Assembly (NCBI GenBank): GCA_034620365.1
Contig: JAQGEQ010000091.1
Coordinates: forward strand, 1 to 64,000
Length of the DNA: 64,000 nt
Reading direction: 5' to 3'
Origin: Pegea sp. RAD2-039
Lineage: Eukaryota > Chordata > Thaliacea > Salpida > Salpidae
The position numbers and the translations under genes were made by a program. Positions 24,285 through 36,916 of the stretch are shown piece by piece. Below the pieces are notes generated by a model that worked only from the letters and a program-made list of their open reading frames with translations, was not told the origin of the DNA and made no database searches. Position 1 is the first letter of the stretch; every line of letters begins with the position of its first letter.

Positions 24285-24680
24285 GAGTGTTGATCTTCAT
24301 TTTTTGCTCAGTATAGAATAAAATGAGGTTAAAAGTTGACTAGAAATTATTACTAAGTTTCTAAAGTTACTAGAAAATGATAATTGCTCAAAAAAGGGGC
24401 CTTGAAAGATAAGGAGACTTGGAAAGTGTATTTATAAGATAAGTTTGGTAATAATATGTCTTGAAAATTGAATTTATAGTGTCTATGTATCATCACTTTT
24501 TATGTAATAAAACAATTTTTCAAATAAATTTGTTTTTGTTGTCTTTATAGGAATGGTTTACTGTTTAGTATGCAGTTATAAATTTCTGAAAATAATTGAA
24601 ACTGTTTAGTTATTTTGTGATGAATAAAACATATTTCAAAATTGTTTAGATAAAATTTTAATGTAAAACAGGAAAAGCTA
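24285..24680 (+). pseudogene. Decayed prefoldin subunit 4 copy
   Basis: Bases 24295-24395 align with PFDN4 (shared ttttgctca, aatgaggttaaaagttgact, attactaagtt and gttactagaa versus their counterparts at 22210-22290). Bases 24400-24470 align with its 3' end (aaagtgtatttataagataagtttggtaataatat against 22480-22515), with the middle deleted and stops introduced. Bases 24470-24680 match the PFDN4 3' UTR (ttttgtgatgaataaa). No function is expected. Confidence 0.8.
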
Positions 24681-25130
24681 GCTTTACAAATATAAAAAGC
24701 AATTTGTATTGTTAGCTCTTTTTATAAATGGTTTGAAAAAGCTAAGTTAAAATTATGTTTCATAACTTGTTAAATAAAATTAATTTTATATTTTTAGTAA
24801 CATCTTCTTTGAAGGACCTTTTATTTCTTAAGTGCATTTTGATGAAAAATAAATCTTTTAATAAAAGTTTAATCTGATGTTTTTACATAAAATGACAAGA
24901 TAAATTTTCAATTGATCTTGTTAATTGACTAGATTCTAACAAAAAATGGACAAACATTTTGGAGAAGAGCCAACTGACTTCTAAATTTGATCTAACTTCA
25001 GCTAGTAAGCACAAAATTGTTGGAGTAAATCAATTATTAATAACAATTGCATCATCCACCGTTAGTTAGGAAATTTGTTACTAAATAATTTAACACCAAA
25101 AATTTAGTGATCACCAAATGTTTTGTTAAT
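24681..25130. other. Spacer
   Basis: AT-rich spacer between the pseudogene and the 3' end of the minus-strand hnRNP gene; nothing further recognised. Confidence 0.4.
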
Positions 25131-25134
25131 TTTT

Positions 25135-26608
25135 TTATTCGAGAGACATATTCGCGAGACAACTGTTCAGCAACTAGTCGAAGATGTGAAGAGTTCTTAA
25201 CACGATTGACTCTCTACTAAATGTTTAAAAAGGAAAAAGATAAAAACGCAAATGCGACACCATCTTCGACGTTTCGTTTGTCTCGTCATAATAACACCAA
25301 GTTGAACAAACCACCAACTGCCTATTTTCAACAATTCATTTGTATCTTTTTCCAACTAATTTTGTCACAAAATACAAAAAATCGCGTAGAAAATGCAATT
25401 GGAACCCGAATCAACGAAATCATTTGTTCGAGTCAATTCACTAGATGATATAGTGAATCTAACAGGTGAAATAATTAGAGTTGCAACGCTGACAGTTAGG
25501 ATGAAGGCCACAAAAAACAGACTAAATCGCCTAATTTGTGGGGGTTGGGGGAGTTGATGTGGCCGACAGATCCCATTATATCAGAACACAGCAGAATCGA
25601 GCAGTTGATGTCGCTTATTTGGGTGTTTTTACCACCTGTAAAAAGATGAAATTGTTGAGTGATTGAAGTAGTCTGATGAGAAGTATTTCAAAACATAATT
25701 AAAGTTACTTTTAGAGATTTAAAGCATGAAACTAACTTTTAGCATTTCGTAAATTTCAAAGATATTTTTGTCTTAAAATTTCATTTTTAAAACAAAAAAA
25801 AAGCGATTTTAAAGCAGTGAAGGTTTTCTTAAGTCTTTTATCAATAGAAATTTATCTTCTGTTTTAACCCCTTTTTTTTGATATCATTTTTTGCAGCACA
25901 CTGAATTTGTCATTGTTTATTACCGGTCAAAATGTTCTTGGTGATCGATCCTTCATAATCGCTTCTGGCCGAATCCTGCCAGTACACTTCCATTAATTCT
26001 TTTTTGGTGCTCTCTGCTTCACCTTCATTTTACTCCATTTTCGTTCATCAGGGTTTTGTGAAAGGTTTTTAACTTTTTTTTGATGGTTTTAACTTGCAAC
26101 TTGTTGCTTTTATTCTATCACTAACTTTATACCTCACTTTTTACATCTAACTAAATATTTTAACATTTTTTTTTTCAGAATTAAGAATTGAAAATAAGAG
26201 CAGAATGAATAGAAGTTAGAGCTTGCTTTTTAGTTTGATTTGGGAATAAGGGAAAGGGTAAAAAATGGTGTGGAAAGTAGAATCCGTACAGAAGCGAAAA
26301 GTTCTGCAGGTAAAAAAGGAATTGGGAATAATAAGAAGCAAACAATTGAATCATTAAATAAGCTTTCTTGGTTTCTAACATTTCAGAATCCACAAATTTC
26401 ATTCTAACAACTAATTAGCTTTAAATTGTGAATTTGTGAGAAAGCAAATTTGTGAATGAAATTTATTCTCTTGCAATTTTGACAACATGATAAAAAATAA
26501 ACTTTTTGTTAAAACACAAATAGACTAGAGGGACTTACGAGAATTTAGTATTCGTGATAATTTTGGTAAGCACCGTGGAAGCGACCACGGTTATTACCAT
26601 GCCAGTTG
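25135..26608 (-). other. Spliced 3' UTR of the hnRNP gene
   Basis: After the stop (26611-26609) the last coding exon runs on to a strong donor at 26539 (ctc|gtaagtcc). A matching acceptor (ctttttacag) ends at 25636, giving a 3' UTR exon from 25635 to a poly(A) signal near 25134 (tttatt on plus). That exon is more GC-rich than its surroundings (gtgggggttgggggagttg at about 25540). Vertebrate HNRNPD-family genes also carry spliced 3' UTRs. The exon extent is inferred. Confidence 0.6.
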
Positions 26609-28797
26609 TTAGTATGGCCTGAATGAGTTCTGGTGCCCCATGCCCCGACGGGTCTTACCGACTCCCCCCTGCCCTGTAAAAAACAAGAAGCAGTTAGTGA
26701 TGAGGAGTTAGGTGAAGATTTAATTTTTGGATTTTTAAATCAAATAAATCTAATTAACTTTTGAGATTGAACAAAGTAAAAGAAAGTGTGGTGCTCACTT
26801 TCGTGGTCTTACCTCCTCCATAACCACCATGGGGGAATCCGCCGTAATTACCATAAGCCCCAAAACCCCCACCGCCATAAGCAGCGTAGTTTCCGCTGTA
26901 ATCGTACCCTCCTACGTAACCATAAGCTGTAAAGTAAGAGGATGTTTGAGATATGAGATGGATGTGGTATATGTCACATCATATCTAGCTAACTCTTTAC
27001 CTGGACCATATGAATGTTGTCCTGCCCAGCCACCTGTAATTAAATCAACAATTCTGTTCTAAACTAATGATGTGACATCTAACTAATTGGAAGCAGAAGG
27101 CTGATTATTACCTCTTCCAGTCATGAAAGCTCCTCTACCTCCCATGAAATTGCGATTGTTGTTCCTCTCATTTTGATTCTGAGCTTCTTTCACATCAATC
27201 TAAGACTATATGGTTAGTGTCACGTGTTTGTAGGTCACGTGGTTTACTTTTTGCCCGTCTAATTCGTGATCCTTTTTATTACAACACTCCCTGATGATTC
27301 CATCTTTCTTGAAAGTAATAAAACAAAACCCGCGATTTTTTCCAGTTGATTTATCAGTAGGACGTTCAAATGCCTCAATCTACAGAAAAAGATCAAATCA
27401 GGGATGTTTGCAGATCACAAAGATCATTTAAAGATCTAATTTAAGTTAGCTCAGCTTGAAAATATCAACATTAGCGCCACCGAGTGGTTATAGCGGCGGC
27501 AACCGCATCTCGATGCTTTTCAGTCGCAAATTACCATAAACATCATCGCGTATGACGTCATAAGACGACGTTTCGTCATCACCGATTCTTACCTCTCCAA
27601 AACTTTCAAAATATTCCTTGACTTTCTCGTTTTCTGTTTCTGTAGAAATTCCTCCTACAAATAATTTCCCATCTTTACGGATCGCCTGAGCTCTTTTGGG
27701 ATCAATCTTTCTGCCATCCAGAAAATGCTCTTTTTCAGTTAAGACCTATAAAATTGCAGGTTGAAAATCCAAAAGACATTTTTAACCAGTTTGGATTCAT
27801 ACTCTTTCAACAGCATCTTTTTCTGCAAATAAAACAAATCCAAATCCTCTTGATCGTTCTGTTTTTGAATCCTTTTTAATTGTGCAATCTTTGACCACAC
27901 CAAATTTTGTAAAATATTCGCGAAGTCCATCTAAATATAATTTGATGATAAACAATAGTTTTTGTAAAAATCTTTTTTTAATGTTTATATTTTAAAATAT
28001 ATAATTGGAGAAGCCAACATACAAGTCTCAGTATCCCACGACAAGCCTCCAACAAACATTTTCCTAAAAAGTTATAATTAATACTTTAAATTGTTGTAAA
28101 AAGACATATTTTTTTAACATTTATTAAAATATTTAAATTATTTGGGAAATTTTGGATCTTTAAAAATTATAAATAAAAATCATAATAAATAAAATCAAAA
28201 TTATAATAAACAGAAACATAGAAAACTATGATTTGTTGAAACAAATAACAACTAAAATTTAGTTTAGATTTTAATATTTTTTTAAATATTATTTAAAAAA
28301 TTAAATCTTTAAATTTCATGAATATATATAAAAAAAAATAGTTTGATAAAAAAAAACTGCAGAAAGTGGCAAATATTTAACTTTTTTACAAATTAAATTT
28401 ATTATAAGTTTTTTATTCACTTCAAATATTCTATTATTTTAAATAATAAATTCTAACTAATGTTCTTATTAATAGTTTACTGACTACAACTGATACAGCT
28501 AAAAATATCTTAATTTCTTATCAAATTCAAAAATAAAACTTACAATTCATTGTCCTCAGTAGCATTAATTAAACCTCCTTCGACTTGAGGTTGCTTGACA
28601 TCTTCTTCAGATTCTGAACGCTTTTCTTCGGTTTCGGGTGGATTAACATCGCCTTGCTCACCATTAATATTAACTTCAGGAGAACTTTTAGGTGGAGTTG
28701 TCTGCTGTTCAGCACCGTTAGGTGTGACATCAGAAGTTTCATTATCGTCTTGTTTGGGAATTTCATTAAGTTGATCTACCTCTGCATTATCCGACAT
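26609..28797 (-). CDS. HNRNPAB: hnRNP A/B-D family RNA-binding protein, 9 coding exons
   Basis: Exons (minus): 28797-28544, 28063-28023, 27930-27803, 27745-27593, 27379-27248, 27199-27112, 27033-27001, 26926-26813, 26673-26609 (coding part). Phases close to 335 residues. It has an acidic N-terminal region, then RRM1 (RNP2 [12 protein letters not shown]1 RGFGFVLF), RRM2 (RNP2 [11 protein letters not shown]1 RGFCFITF), then a Gly/Tyr-rich tail ending GHQNSFRPY, the hallmark ending of the HNRNPD/HNRNPAB/HNRNPDL group. It acts in mRNA stability, splicing and transport, shuttling between nucleus and cytoplasm. It is probably the single invertebrate counterpart of the three vertebrate genes, so the symbol is approximate. 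Confidence 0.93.
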
Positions 28798-28962
28798 GAC
28801 TATACTATCGTAAGTTACTGGATAAGAGAAAAACTAACGTGAAGTTACAAAGATATTACTGACTGTGCGGACGACCAAGTGAGTAAAGGACTCTAGCTGG
28901 AAATCGACAAAAAACTTTACTTAATCATGTGACCTACTTTGATTTTCATTGGCTTACACAGC

Positions 28963-28974
28963 TGCGCATGCGCA
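28963..28974. promoter_or_regulatory. NRF1-type palindrome in hnRNP promoter
   Basis: Perfect 12-base palindrome tgcgcatgcgca, 166 bp upstream of the hnRNP start codon, in an otherwise AT-rich stretch. A CCAAT box in inverse (attgg, about 28949) and an E2F-like gcgcc (about 29001) lie close by. This fits a housekeeping promoter. Confidence 0.6.
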
Positions 28975-29019
28975 TAGACTTTGAAATATAATATTTGAAC
29001 GCGCCAAGAAAAGAGACCC

Positions 29020-32000
29020 GAAAAAATTGTTTTAATGGCTAAAAAACTTATTTTAGTTTATTTGATAAAGAGCTATGTTTTCAATTTATGAAAAAAGTAA
29101 ACATGCAATGATTTTTAAGTAAATACTACTTATTGAAAAATTAAATAAACGTTTTTATGAGACACAACTGTTATTAATCTTAATATTAAATGCATAAAAA
29201 ATTCTTGAAATATAATATATGATTATATAATTAGAGGAAATATTTTAAAATTAGAAAATATATATTTTAAGTACTTAGCCAAGTATTATAAAAAGAACTC
29301 CTAAATATTTTTTAGTATGTGTTTCACTCATATTAGATAATATTCTTCATATGTGTTACTATATATGAAATCTATTTTCTAATTTTTTGTTCTTGTGCAC
29401 AGTTTCATAAAAGCTGTCAATTTATCATGTGCTGCTTCAAGATGTGCATTTTATTCATATAGATCACTAAATGCAAAACTATTTGAAAGTAAGTTTCACT
29501 TTTTAAGTAATACTTTTAAATTTTGTTACCTTAGTAATTTTAAAAGTCTTAAAATACTGTATGTCTGCTAAAAACTGATCAGAAATAGTTGTATCTATTC
29601 GGCTATACTAGAATTGCATGGCAATGTTTGAAGACTTGAGTCGATATCAACTTAAGAACTATCTGTGCCACATTGTAATCGAATGCCAAATTATCTGTAT
29701 TTCAGTAAGCATGTCTACTAGTGTCCATATTTCCTAATTATTAGTAAATAGTGTCACTGGCCTGTGAGAGGAGAAGTAAAGCCAGTCAGAAAAGCTACAG
29801 TCAATTAATCTTGCGGTCACTGTCGCGTAATTCGGTTACTTCATCCCAAAAATGTAATTATCTATAGTTTTAGTTTTGTTTCTATTTTTAGGAATAAAAC
29901 TGTGTAATTAGAATCTATGATGTTCTAAATATTTAGTCAGTGTTTGATCATTCAAAGCTAAGCGAGTAAACTGTATAAATTGTGATCAGTTTTTTGTACA
30001 ATTCTCTTTGCAAGCTAATACCTTATATAACTGTATAAACTTTTGTCTAATTTCACAACTATAAAAATAAGGAATGAAAGCTGTTTGTAATTTGTGGCGG
30101 TCTTTTTCGTCTAAATGAAAAATCAAACTCAGAAAATACACAGTAATTACGACTCATATAGCATAGCTAGTGTTTGAAGAAATTTTATTTTTTGAAAATT
30201 ATTTATTTTTTGATCAAGTCTGTTGAAAAATAATGTTACTTATCAGTATTTGTTGGTACTTAGAGTATTATAAAGTATATTACTGGCTTTGAATTAAATT
30301 GTAAGTACTAATAAACAGTAATTATTTGCTGGATGTATATATGTAAGCATATTCCAAATATTTTGAGAAGAATAAGAATTTTTCTAATTCAACTTTTGTA
30401 TTTTAATAGCTTAATGTCATCATTCAAAATATTAAAATGTTCAAGTTCAATGTGTAAAATACTTTTCATAGGATAATTAATTATTTCCTTATTTGTAAGC
30501 AGTCAATTAAACTTGCCATATTTCTGTAGTCCGTATATTATTGCTTAAATTTATAGCTTTTAAACCGAGCTGTTAAAAATAATTATTTATATCTCTAGCT
30601 TTTGTAGCTGGTACAAGATGTTTAAAAAATTAGATGAATAAACAATTGATCATACAGTAAATATACGAAATATGCATACCAGAGTGAAGAAAAATGTTGG
30701 TTTGATTATTTTACTTGATAATGTATATTGAAAGGCTTCTTAAAGATTAATTAACAAAACAACAGTAATTACAAAATGTCTGATATTCTTTTATGCAGTT
30801 CTTACAGTCATTGAGCTGATTAGTTTGGTGTACTTTCCTTTTAAACCTGGATATTTAGATCACTATCAAATCTCAAAGGCTTTTGGTATCAGTTCTAAAA
30901 CTTAGGATAACTTGGAAAACTTGCTTTGTAGTAGATATTGCTTGAGATTTCTTTGTTTATAAAGTTTTATGAAGAGCTCAAAATTAGAAAAAAATCTTTT
31001 GTAAGTGAAAACAATATCTCCAAGAGTTTGAATTATTTCATCTTAACTTTATTGTCAAGTAATTACGTTGCTTTCTCTTTTTGTGCAAACCACAGAAGGA
31101 TGTTCAAACTAATGTATTAAAATGCAATTTACTGGCAAAGCAGAATCTGAGAATATATTAGAAATAATCAAATTAGAAGAGAGTTAAAAAGAATAAGGAA
31201 ACTAAAATATAGTCTAGAAAATTCAGTTTCACATTGATGTTTCATCTTCAGCATTTAAAAAATTTTTCAGCTGTTTTCAAAAAGTCTTGTGAAACTAATT
31301 ATAAAGTAGTGGTTTACATAACTGTTCAATTTGTTGACACAAAATATATGAAGTAAATTTAATTTTAAAATGTCATGATAGTACTTTTAAGTTTATATTT
31401 AAACAAATATGGTTTTCTAATAAACTTTATACTAAGTAAAAACACTGACAGTAATTTTTTCAAAACAGTTAGATGGATTTTAACAAATTAATTGAAAAAG
31501 TAATTAGATTTAAAAATTATAATTAATTAAAAATGTTTATCTTTAATTCATTAATTGATTTAAAATAATAATCTTATTAGCATAACTAATAGTTCATCAA
31601 AATTGTCACAATTTGATCTTAAATGCGTCATTAGAATTTATCACTGAATATTTAAAACGAAATATTACAAATAAAACTGATCAAAGCACATACATACATA
31701 GAAAGGCTTTGAAAGTCTTAATCAACAAGCAACTTATATAATATTGTAGAACTTACAATCTTTCATCACAAATTATTTGTGTGTATATATACAAATTTTT
31801 GTTCATCACCAGTTTCAAAAAGTACAATTAAATTATTGATAAATGCGTCAAATTTCTTTATATTAGTTTTAGTTATAATATATAAAAAGTGTATTGACTG
31901 AATTACAAAAAAAGAGTTTAACAAATTATCTGATAAAGTAACAAATATAAAATGTATTATTCTAGATAATTATAAATTAACAATAAGATTTTAATAAATT

Positions 32001-34315
32001 ATGAAAATATACTGATGAAATCAATGGTTTACAGTAAAAATTCATTTATGTGTTGAGAATTATATTTAAAAAGGAAAAAAAAATATAAAACTGAGTTTTT
32101 TATATAGGAAGATTAATAAATATGGTTTATAAATAAGCTATGTTACCCTATATTTGTACATTTGGTAGTATCTATGATCTTTTCTATAATATCAGAACAA
32201 GAAGTCAAATTTTTAAAAGTCATGCTTGAGCAATTACTCTTATCGCATGACTTGTTATCAGATCAAGAAAAAAAAGAATGACGTTTTTTTCGCTGTAGCT
32301 ATAATTTTTCCCGCTCATTATAACACTTTCTTCTATTTAAGTTATACATGTGTTTCCCAAAAAGCAGTAAAACGTATAGTCCAACTAAAAAGCTGTATAT
32401 TTATGGAAAGCTTTTTTAAAAGGCTTATTATGTTTTTGAAAATCAAATTTCTTTTAATAATGTGATCGATTTTATTGAGTTTTGGTTATAAAAAATTCAT
32501 TACTTGTTTCTGAGTACATTAAATATTCTAAACGTTTATTCAACTATTTTAATAATTGAAATTCATTTTTTTAAGGATAACTTTCAAAACTTTTTGTTTA
32601 GTTAATGCACTTTGCTTTTTGAATAAAAGAAGACTTCTTTTTAAATTATAACCAAAAATAAAAATATATGTCTTATATACCAAATTTGTATAAATGTTAA
32701 ACTAAAAAAATTACTTAAACCAAATTTTATCAATTTATTTAAATATAATTGTACAAATATTGTTAACAACACTTTTCAAAGGAGTCAAAATTAGATATTT
32801 TTAAATTTGTTTTAGGTTATTTTAAAAAAACGTTTGTCATTTAAAACTTAATATATTTTATTGGCATTTTAATTGCCTCAAATTAAATTTTGTTTAGATA
32901 TTGTGTTTTTTTAGATAACTTATCAAAAAGATGTTTTATTCTATATATTTAGCAACTGCAATAAAAAATGTTATCAATAAAAAACGCGGGAGGACAAAAA
33001 AGCGCGAAATTTTTTACTTTTTTCTTTTCTTTAAGGCTCAATGAATCTTGAAAACTTTTTTTATAAAATCAAAAAAGCTTGCAAAAATCTCCGTTACATT
33101 TCCCAATACTTTTATTATACATTTTCTCTTAAAGTTAGCTACCTTTCAAAATATGCCTAAGGCTAAATTCAACACATCGTTAATTACTATTCTAGGAAAT
33201 TGAATTTTAGAGTTGGTAAGAATTTAAATCGTCAATTTTTAAATAGAGATTATAAGCAACATTATTAACTAGTCCCTTTATTAATTGACTTAAAGATTTA
33301 ATATTTGTAAAAATTACTTTATATAAATTTCTATCTTATTATTTGTAAGCACACTCAATGCTTGATAAAAGTTAAAATGACTTGAAAGGCCTAAAAAGTT
33401 TAACTGTTTAAGATTTATTTTTGATATTTTATACGAAAACAGCAATGAATTGAATTGAAAATTCAAACTACCTTCTCTGCTAGGTTTGTTTGCAATTTTT
33501 TGAGGTACATAATTATATTGCCTGCAGGTATTACTAGGATACTTGGTTAGAAAATGATTTGTTACAAGTTACACAACAATTTAAGCATAAATTCTTACTG
33601 TAAACGAATCAGAAAAAACTAAATCTTTTTAATGACTCTTATATCTTAATTGTGAGTTTTAATTAAAACTTCAAATAGTTTTGTCAAGACTTGTTTATAG
33701 TTTTATAATTTTTAAACAGCTAAAAAATAGTAAAGGCATTTTGAAAAGTAACTTGAATTGGAAATTTTATAGAAGTTATTTTTGTAATTATATTTGTCGT
33801 AAAAAAATTAAGAAAAAAACTTTTATTATAGAAAAAAAAACTATGTAATGTTTCCTAATCGTTTTAATCTTGAAAGAATAGCTTTTTGCAAACCTTTTTG
33901 TAAACTTGGTACTTTTTTACTTAATTTTTACAATTTGATCAGTAAAAAAATACAAAAGTTGAAATAGGAAACAAAATAAAAAAAAATCAAATTAAACATA
34001 AGACATATTCTGAAACTTTCTTTCATTACTGTTTCTAGATTTTAAAGTTGTTAGCATGCAAGTGTTAAACATAGAAATATATTTAAAAAACAAAAGGGCC
34101 CAGCTATACTACAATCTGGAAAACGTTTATTTATTTTTTCGAAAATACCATTTCTTAATAACAATTTCTTCAGAAAATTACACTCTTAAAATTTTATTTT
34201 TAGCTTAGGCGCTCTATATATCAATATTTTTATTGCTTCTTGAGTAACCTTTAAGCCATTTTGGTATAGATTAAACAAACAACTAAGAATTTATTAGATG
34301 TCACTTATGTGTAAT
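29020..34315. other. Long AT-rich region without recognisable gene
   Basis: 5.3 kb in which I find no exon, RNA gene or transposon protein on either strand. Short frames (for example 30938-31120 and 32226-32465) have low-complexity composition and no flanking splice logic. A slightly GC-richer patch lies at about 29755-29850 (gtgagaggagaagtaaagcc), of unknown nature. Confidence 0.45.
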
Positions 34316-34319
34316 TTAT

Positions 34320-34690
34320 TAGTTTGTAAATGTTTGGTCCATCTGTGTGCAGTTACCACACCCACCTACCAAGCGGACGGTTTTTGATTCGAGCCAAGAT
34401 GTACATATATATAAAACCAGGAAAACTTCATAAAAACCCCGAATAGAAAGGCCCCGTGAGTCTGGTTAATGACAAAAGTTTTAGGAAATGAAACACTGAA
34501 ATTAGATTCAGAGTTTGAGCCCTGTACGTAGTTAGTCACTGTACTTAGTGTTATTCTAGCAGTTCCTGCGACGCCAGTCTGGCGCAGCTGCATCAGTCCG
34601 TCTGTTCCGCTGCATAACCTTGTTGGCGTGGAGAGTGGAATCCTGCTGTATAAGCAACAACTGGATATCTATAATTTCTGCTTTGGTATA
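34320..34690 (+). mobile_element. tRNA-derived SINE, near full length
   Basis: tRNA-like head with ttgattcgagcc (B box) at about 34385, then ataaaaccaggaaaacttc, ccccgaatagaaagg, the core gcagctgcatcagtccgtct (about 34583), and the tail ggcgtggagagtggaatcct with caactggatatctataattt. It aligns along its whole length with the copy at 59595-59955. It stands about 200 bp upstream of BBS5. Confidence 0.75.
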
Positions 34691-34886
34691 GTGTATAGAA
34701 AAATGATGTATGGTTAAACTCTGGAAAATGCCCTTAAATACAAATTGTTAAAAAACTATAATTTTTAATTTATTCTAAAATATATTTGTTAACCGTAAAA
34801 AACGCCACAAGCGGCGTAGTTAGGTACTTGGTGATTATTAATGCTATCAGCGTTTGTTTTGATTCTACAAAATAAATTTTTCCAAA

Positions 34887-36916
34887 ATGTCAAAATATGA
34901 GCCCTTGTGGGAAGATAGAGATATTCGATTTGATCTTAACAAAGAGTTTGTAAAAATTTAATATTTTCTATTATGAAATTAACCTTTGTTTTTCAGTTTT
35001 TTATTAATTTTGTGTTTTTGGTGGTTGGTTTTGTTAGATTTTACCAAAAGCTCTAAATATTTTTTAATTAAAATAATTTAATATTAACTTTAGTGTATTT
35101 AAATGTCACAGAGTTGCCAACCGTATTCAATATTTTATCAACAATAGTTAGATCATGACATTTTCATTTTCGTGTAAATTTTTCTCGTTTGATAATATTT
35201 ATTTATATTGACTTAAAACCAATTTATTTATTGCTTTGTTATATCTTTTATCTAAAATTTAATCAAAGTTATTTTTATAATAATTATATAATCAAACTGA
35301 AGTTTACATTTTTGATTTCTTCAAATCTTTGAGATTTTTTATAATTTTATATTTATTTGGTATTAGACCCAAAACAATTTTTTTGATATGAACGTTTTTT
35401 AGACAACTTTGTTTGAGAGAAGGAGAACATTTAGTTCAAAATCATGCAAGTGTTGAAGATACAAAAGGAAATCCTGGTAAAAAAGGAGAATTATTTATTA
35501 CTAATCTCAGAGTTATATGGAAATGTATTGAAAGTCCAAAAGTGAACCTTTGTAAGATGTTATTTTCATTAAAAAATCTTTTTTTCTTTCTCTACATCTA
35601 TAAAATTCAAAGATTGAATTCTATGTTTAATAAGCAAATGGTTTTACGTCGCTGACATTTATTTAACTTTTACGTCGCTGACATTTATTTCACTTTTATG
35701 TTCTACCTAATTGTAGATATTTGAAAACTTTATTACATATTGATTAAACTCATTAAATATTCTAAAATTAAAACAATCTTTTTTTATTTTATTGTTTATT
35801 TAAAGTTCTCTCTTACAGCAATTGGACTTTCTGGAATACATGGAATTTTTACTAAAAAATCACAATCAGTTAGTAATAACCAAAAAAAAACAATTTTTTT
35901 ATCTATTTTCAATCTACAGAAGCTTTTGGAATCAAGTGAATCGATTTTCTTATCAACAAAACACAAACATAATCGATTTGAGTTTATTTTTACTGATGAA
36001 AAAAAGAATTCTTCAATTATATTTTCAACTATTAACGCTATTACAAAGTAATTTCAAATAAGTTAATTTTAATCCTAATTTTTTCGTTGATGATTCCTAG
36101 AGCTTATGAATCAAGTAGATTATATAGAGATCTTAAACTACGTGGAGCTTTTATTCATTCTGGTCATCTTCGTCTATTACCAAAAGTAAATTTTCTAAAA
36201 GTTGAAATAGAATATTTTTATTTGGAATTAATTTTTAGGAGGAAATCACTAATAAGATAAGCGGGGTTTGGAACCTGTCAAGTGAACAAGGAAACTTAGG
36301 CTTGTTGTACATCACCAACATCAGAATTGTTTGGTTTGCTGAAGTTAATGAGAGTTATAATGTTAGCATTCCATATCTACAAATTGTAGGTCTTCACTAA
36401 ATCAATCAATTCACATTTTCATTGGTTCATAATTTATTCAGAATTCAATAAAGGTTCGAGATTCAAAATTTGGTTTCGCGCTTGTTATTGAAAGCACGTG
36501 GCAAAGTGGTGGATATGTCCTTAGGGTTCAGAATCGACCCAATTGAACGAATTCGTAAAGTAGGAAAGGAAATTCAAGTTCAGTATCAGATGTTTATGTC
36601 ATCTCCAAATTTTGGGATTCAATTTAGTGTTGAAGCATATTCTGAAAAGGTTTGAATATCTTAATCCAGAACTAAATTAAAGAACTCTTATTAGATTGAT
36701 GAGAAACCGTCAATTATCAAGTCACGTGATGCAGTAAATGAAGATTTGACGATAGATACAAGTTTGAAGTCAGATGTTTTTATGGCTTACTTTGCTGATG
36801 GTCAAGTTACAGAAGATGAACAAATCTCAAAACCTATTTTTTGTCCTGAACTTGGACTTGCAATTGAACCTTTAAAATCCGGTGCTACTATAGAAAGTTT
36901 ATGGAAATTATTTTAA
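34887..36916 (+). CDS. BBS5: BBS5 (BBSome subunit), 8 exons, with apparent +1 frameshift
   Basis: Exons: 34887-34945, 35403-35551, 35819-35868, 35920-36047, 36101-36185, 36239-36385, 36442-36649, 36695-36916. About 348 residues (human 341). BBS5 is the PH-like-domain subunit of the BBSome, which moves membrane proteins in and out of cilia. Conserved landmarks: [11 protein letters not shown] at the start, [20 protein letters not shown] (first PH-like domain), [20 protein letters not shown] and [14 protein letters not shown] (second domain), and [12 protein letters not shown] at the end. In exon 7 the frame must slip by one base at 36520-36526: the codons before read GGYVL, and those after, in the next frame, read [12 protein letters not shown]. 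All other phases close and flanking residues are conserved, so a sequencing or assembly error or a recent mutation is likely. Intron 3 (35869-35919) is 51 bp and stop-free. Confidence 0.93.
35642..35693. repeat. Two tandem 26-bp units in BBS5 intron 2
   Basis: Units ttttacgtcgctgacattta-like at 35642-35667 and 35668-35693, differing at one base near the end; the first bases of a third follow. Lies just after the exon 2 region. Confidence 0.8.

Noticed and set aside
25221..25448. Plus-strand ORF of 75 codons
   Set aside because: Lies antisense within the predicted hnRNP 3' UTR exon and has no recognisable features.
32226..32465. Plus-strand ORF of 79 codons
   Set aside because: Low-complexity composition, no splice context and no motif; expected by chance in 5 kb of AT-rich DNA.
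35740..36051. A single 103-codon protein
   Set aside because: It is BBS5 exons 3 and 4 with the 51-bp intron read through, plus upstream intron sequence.
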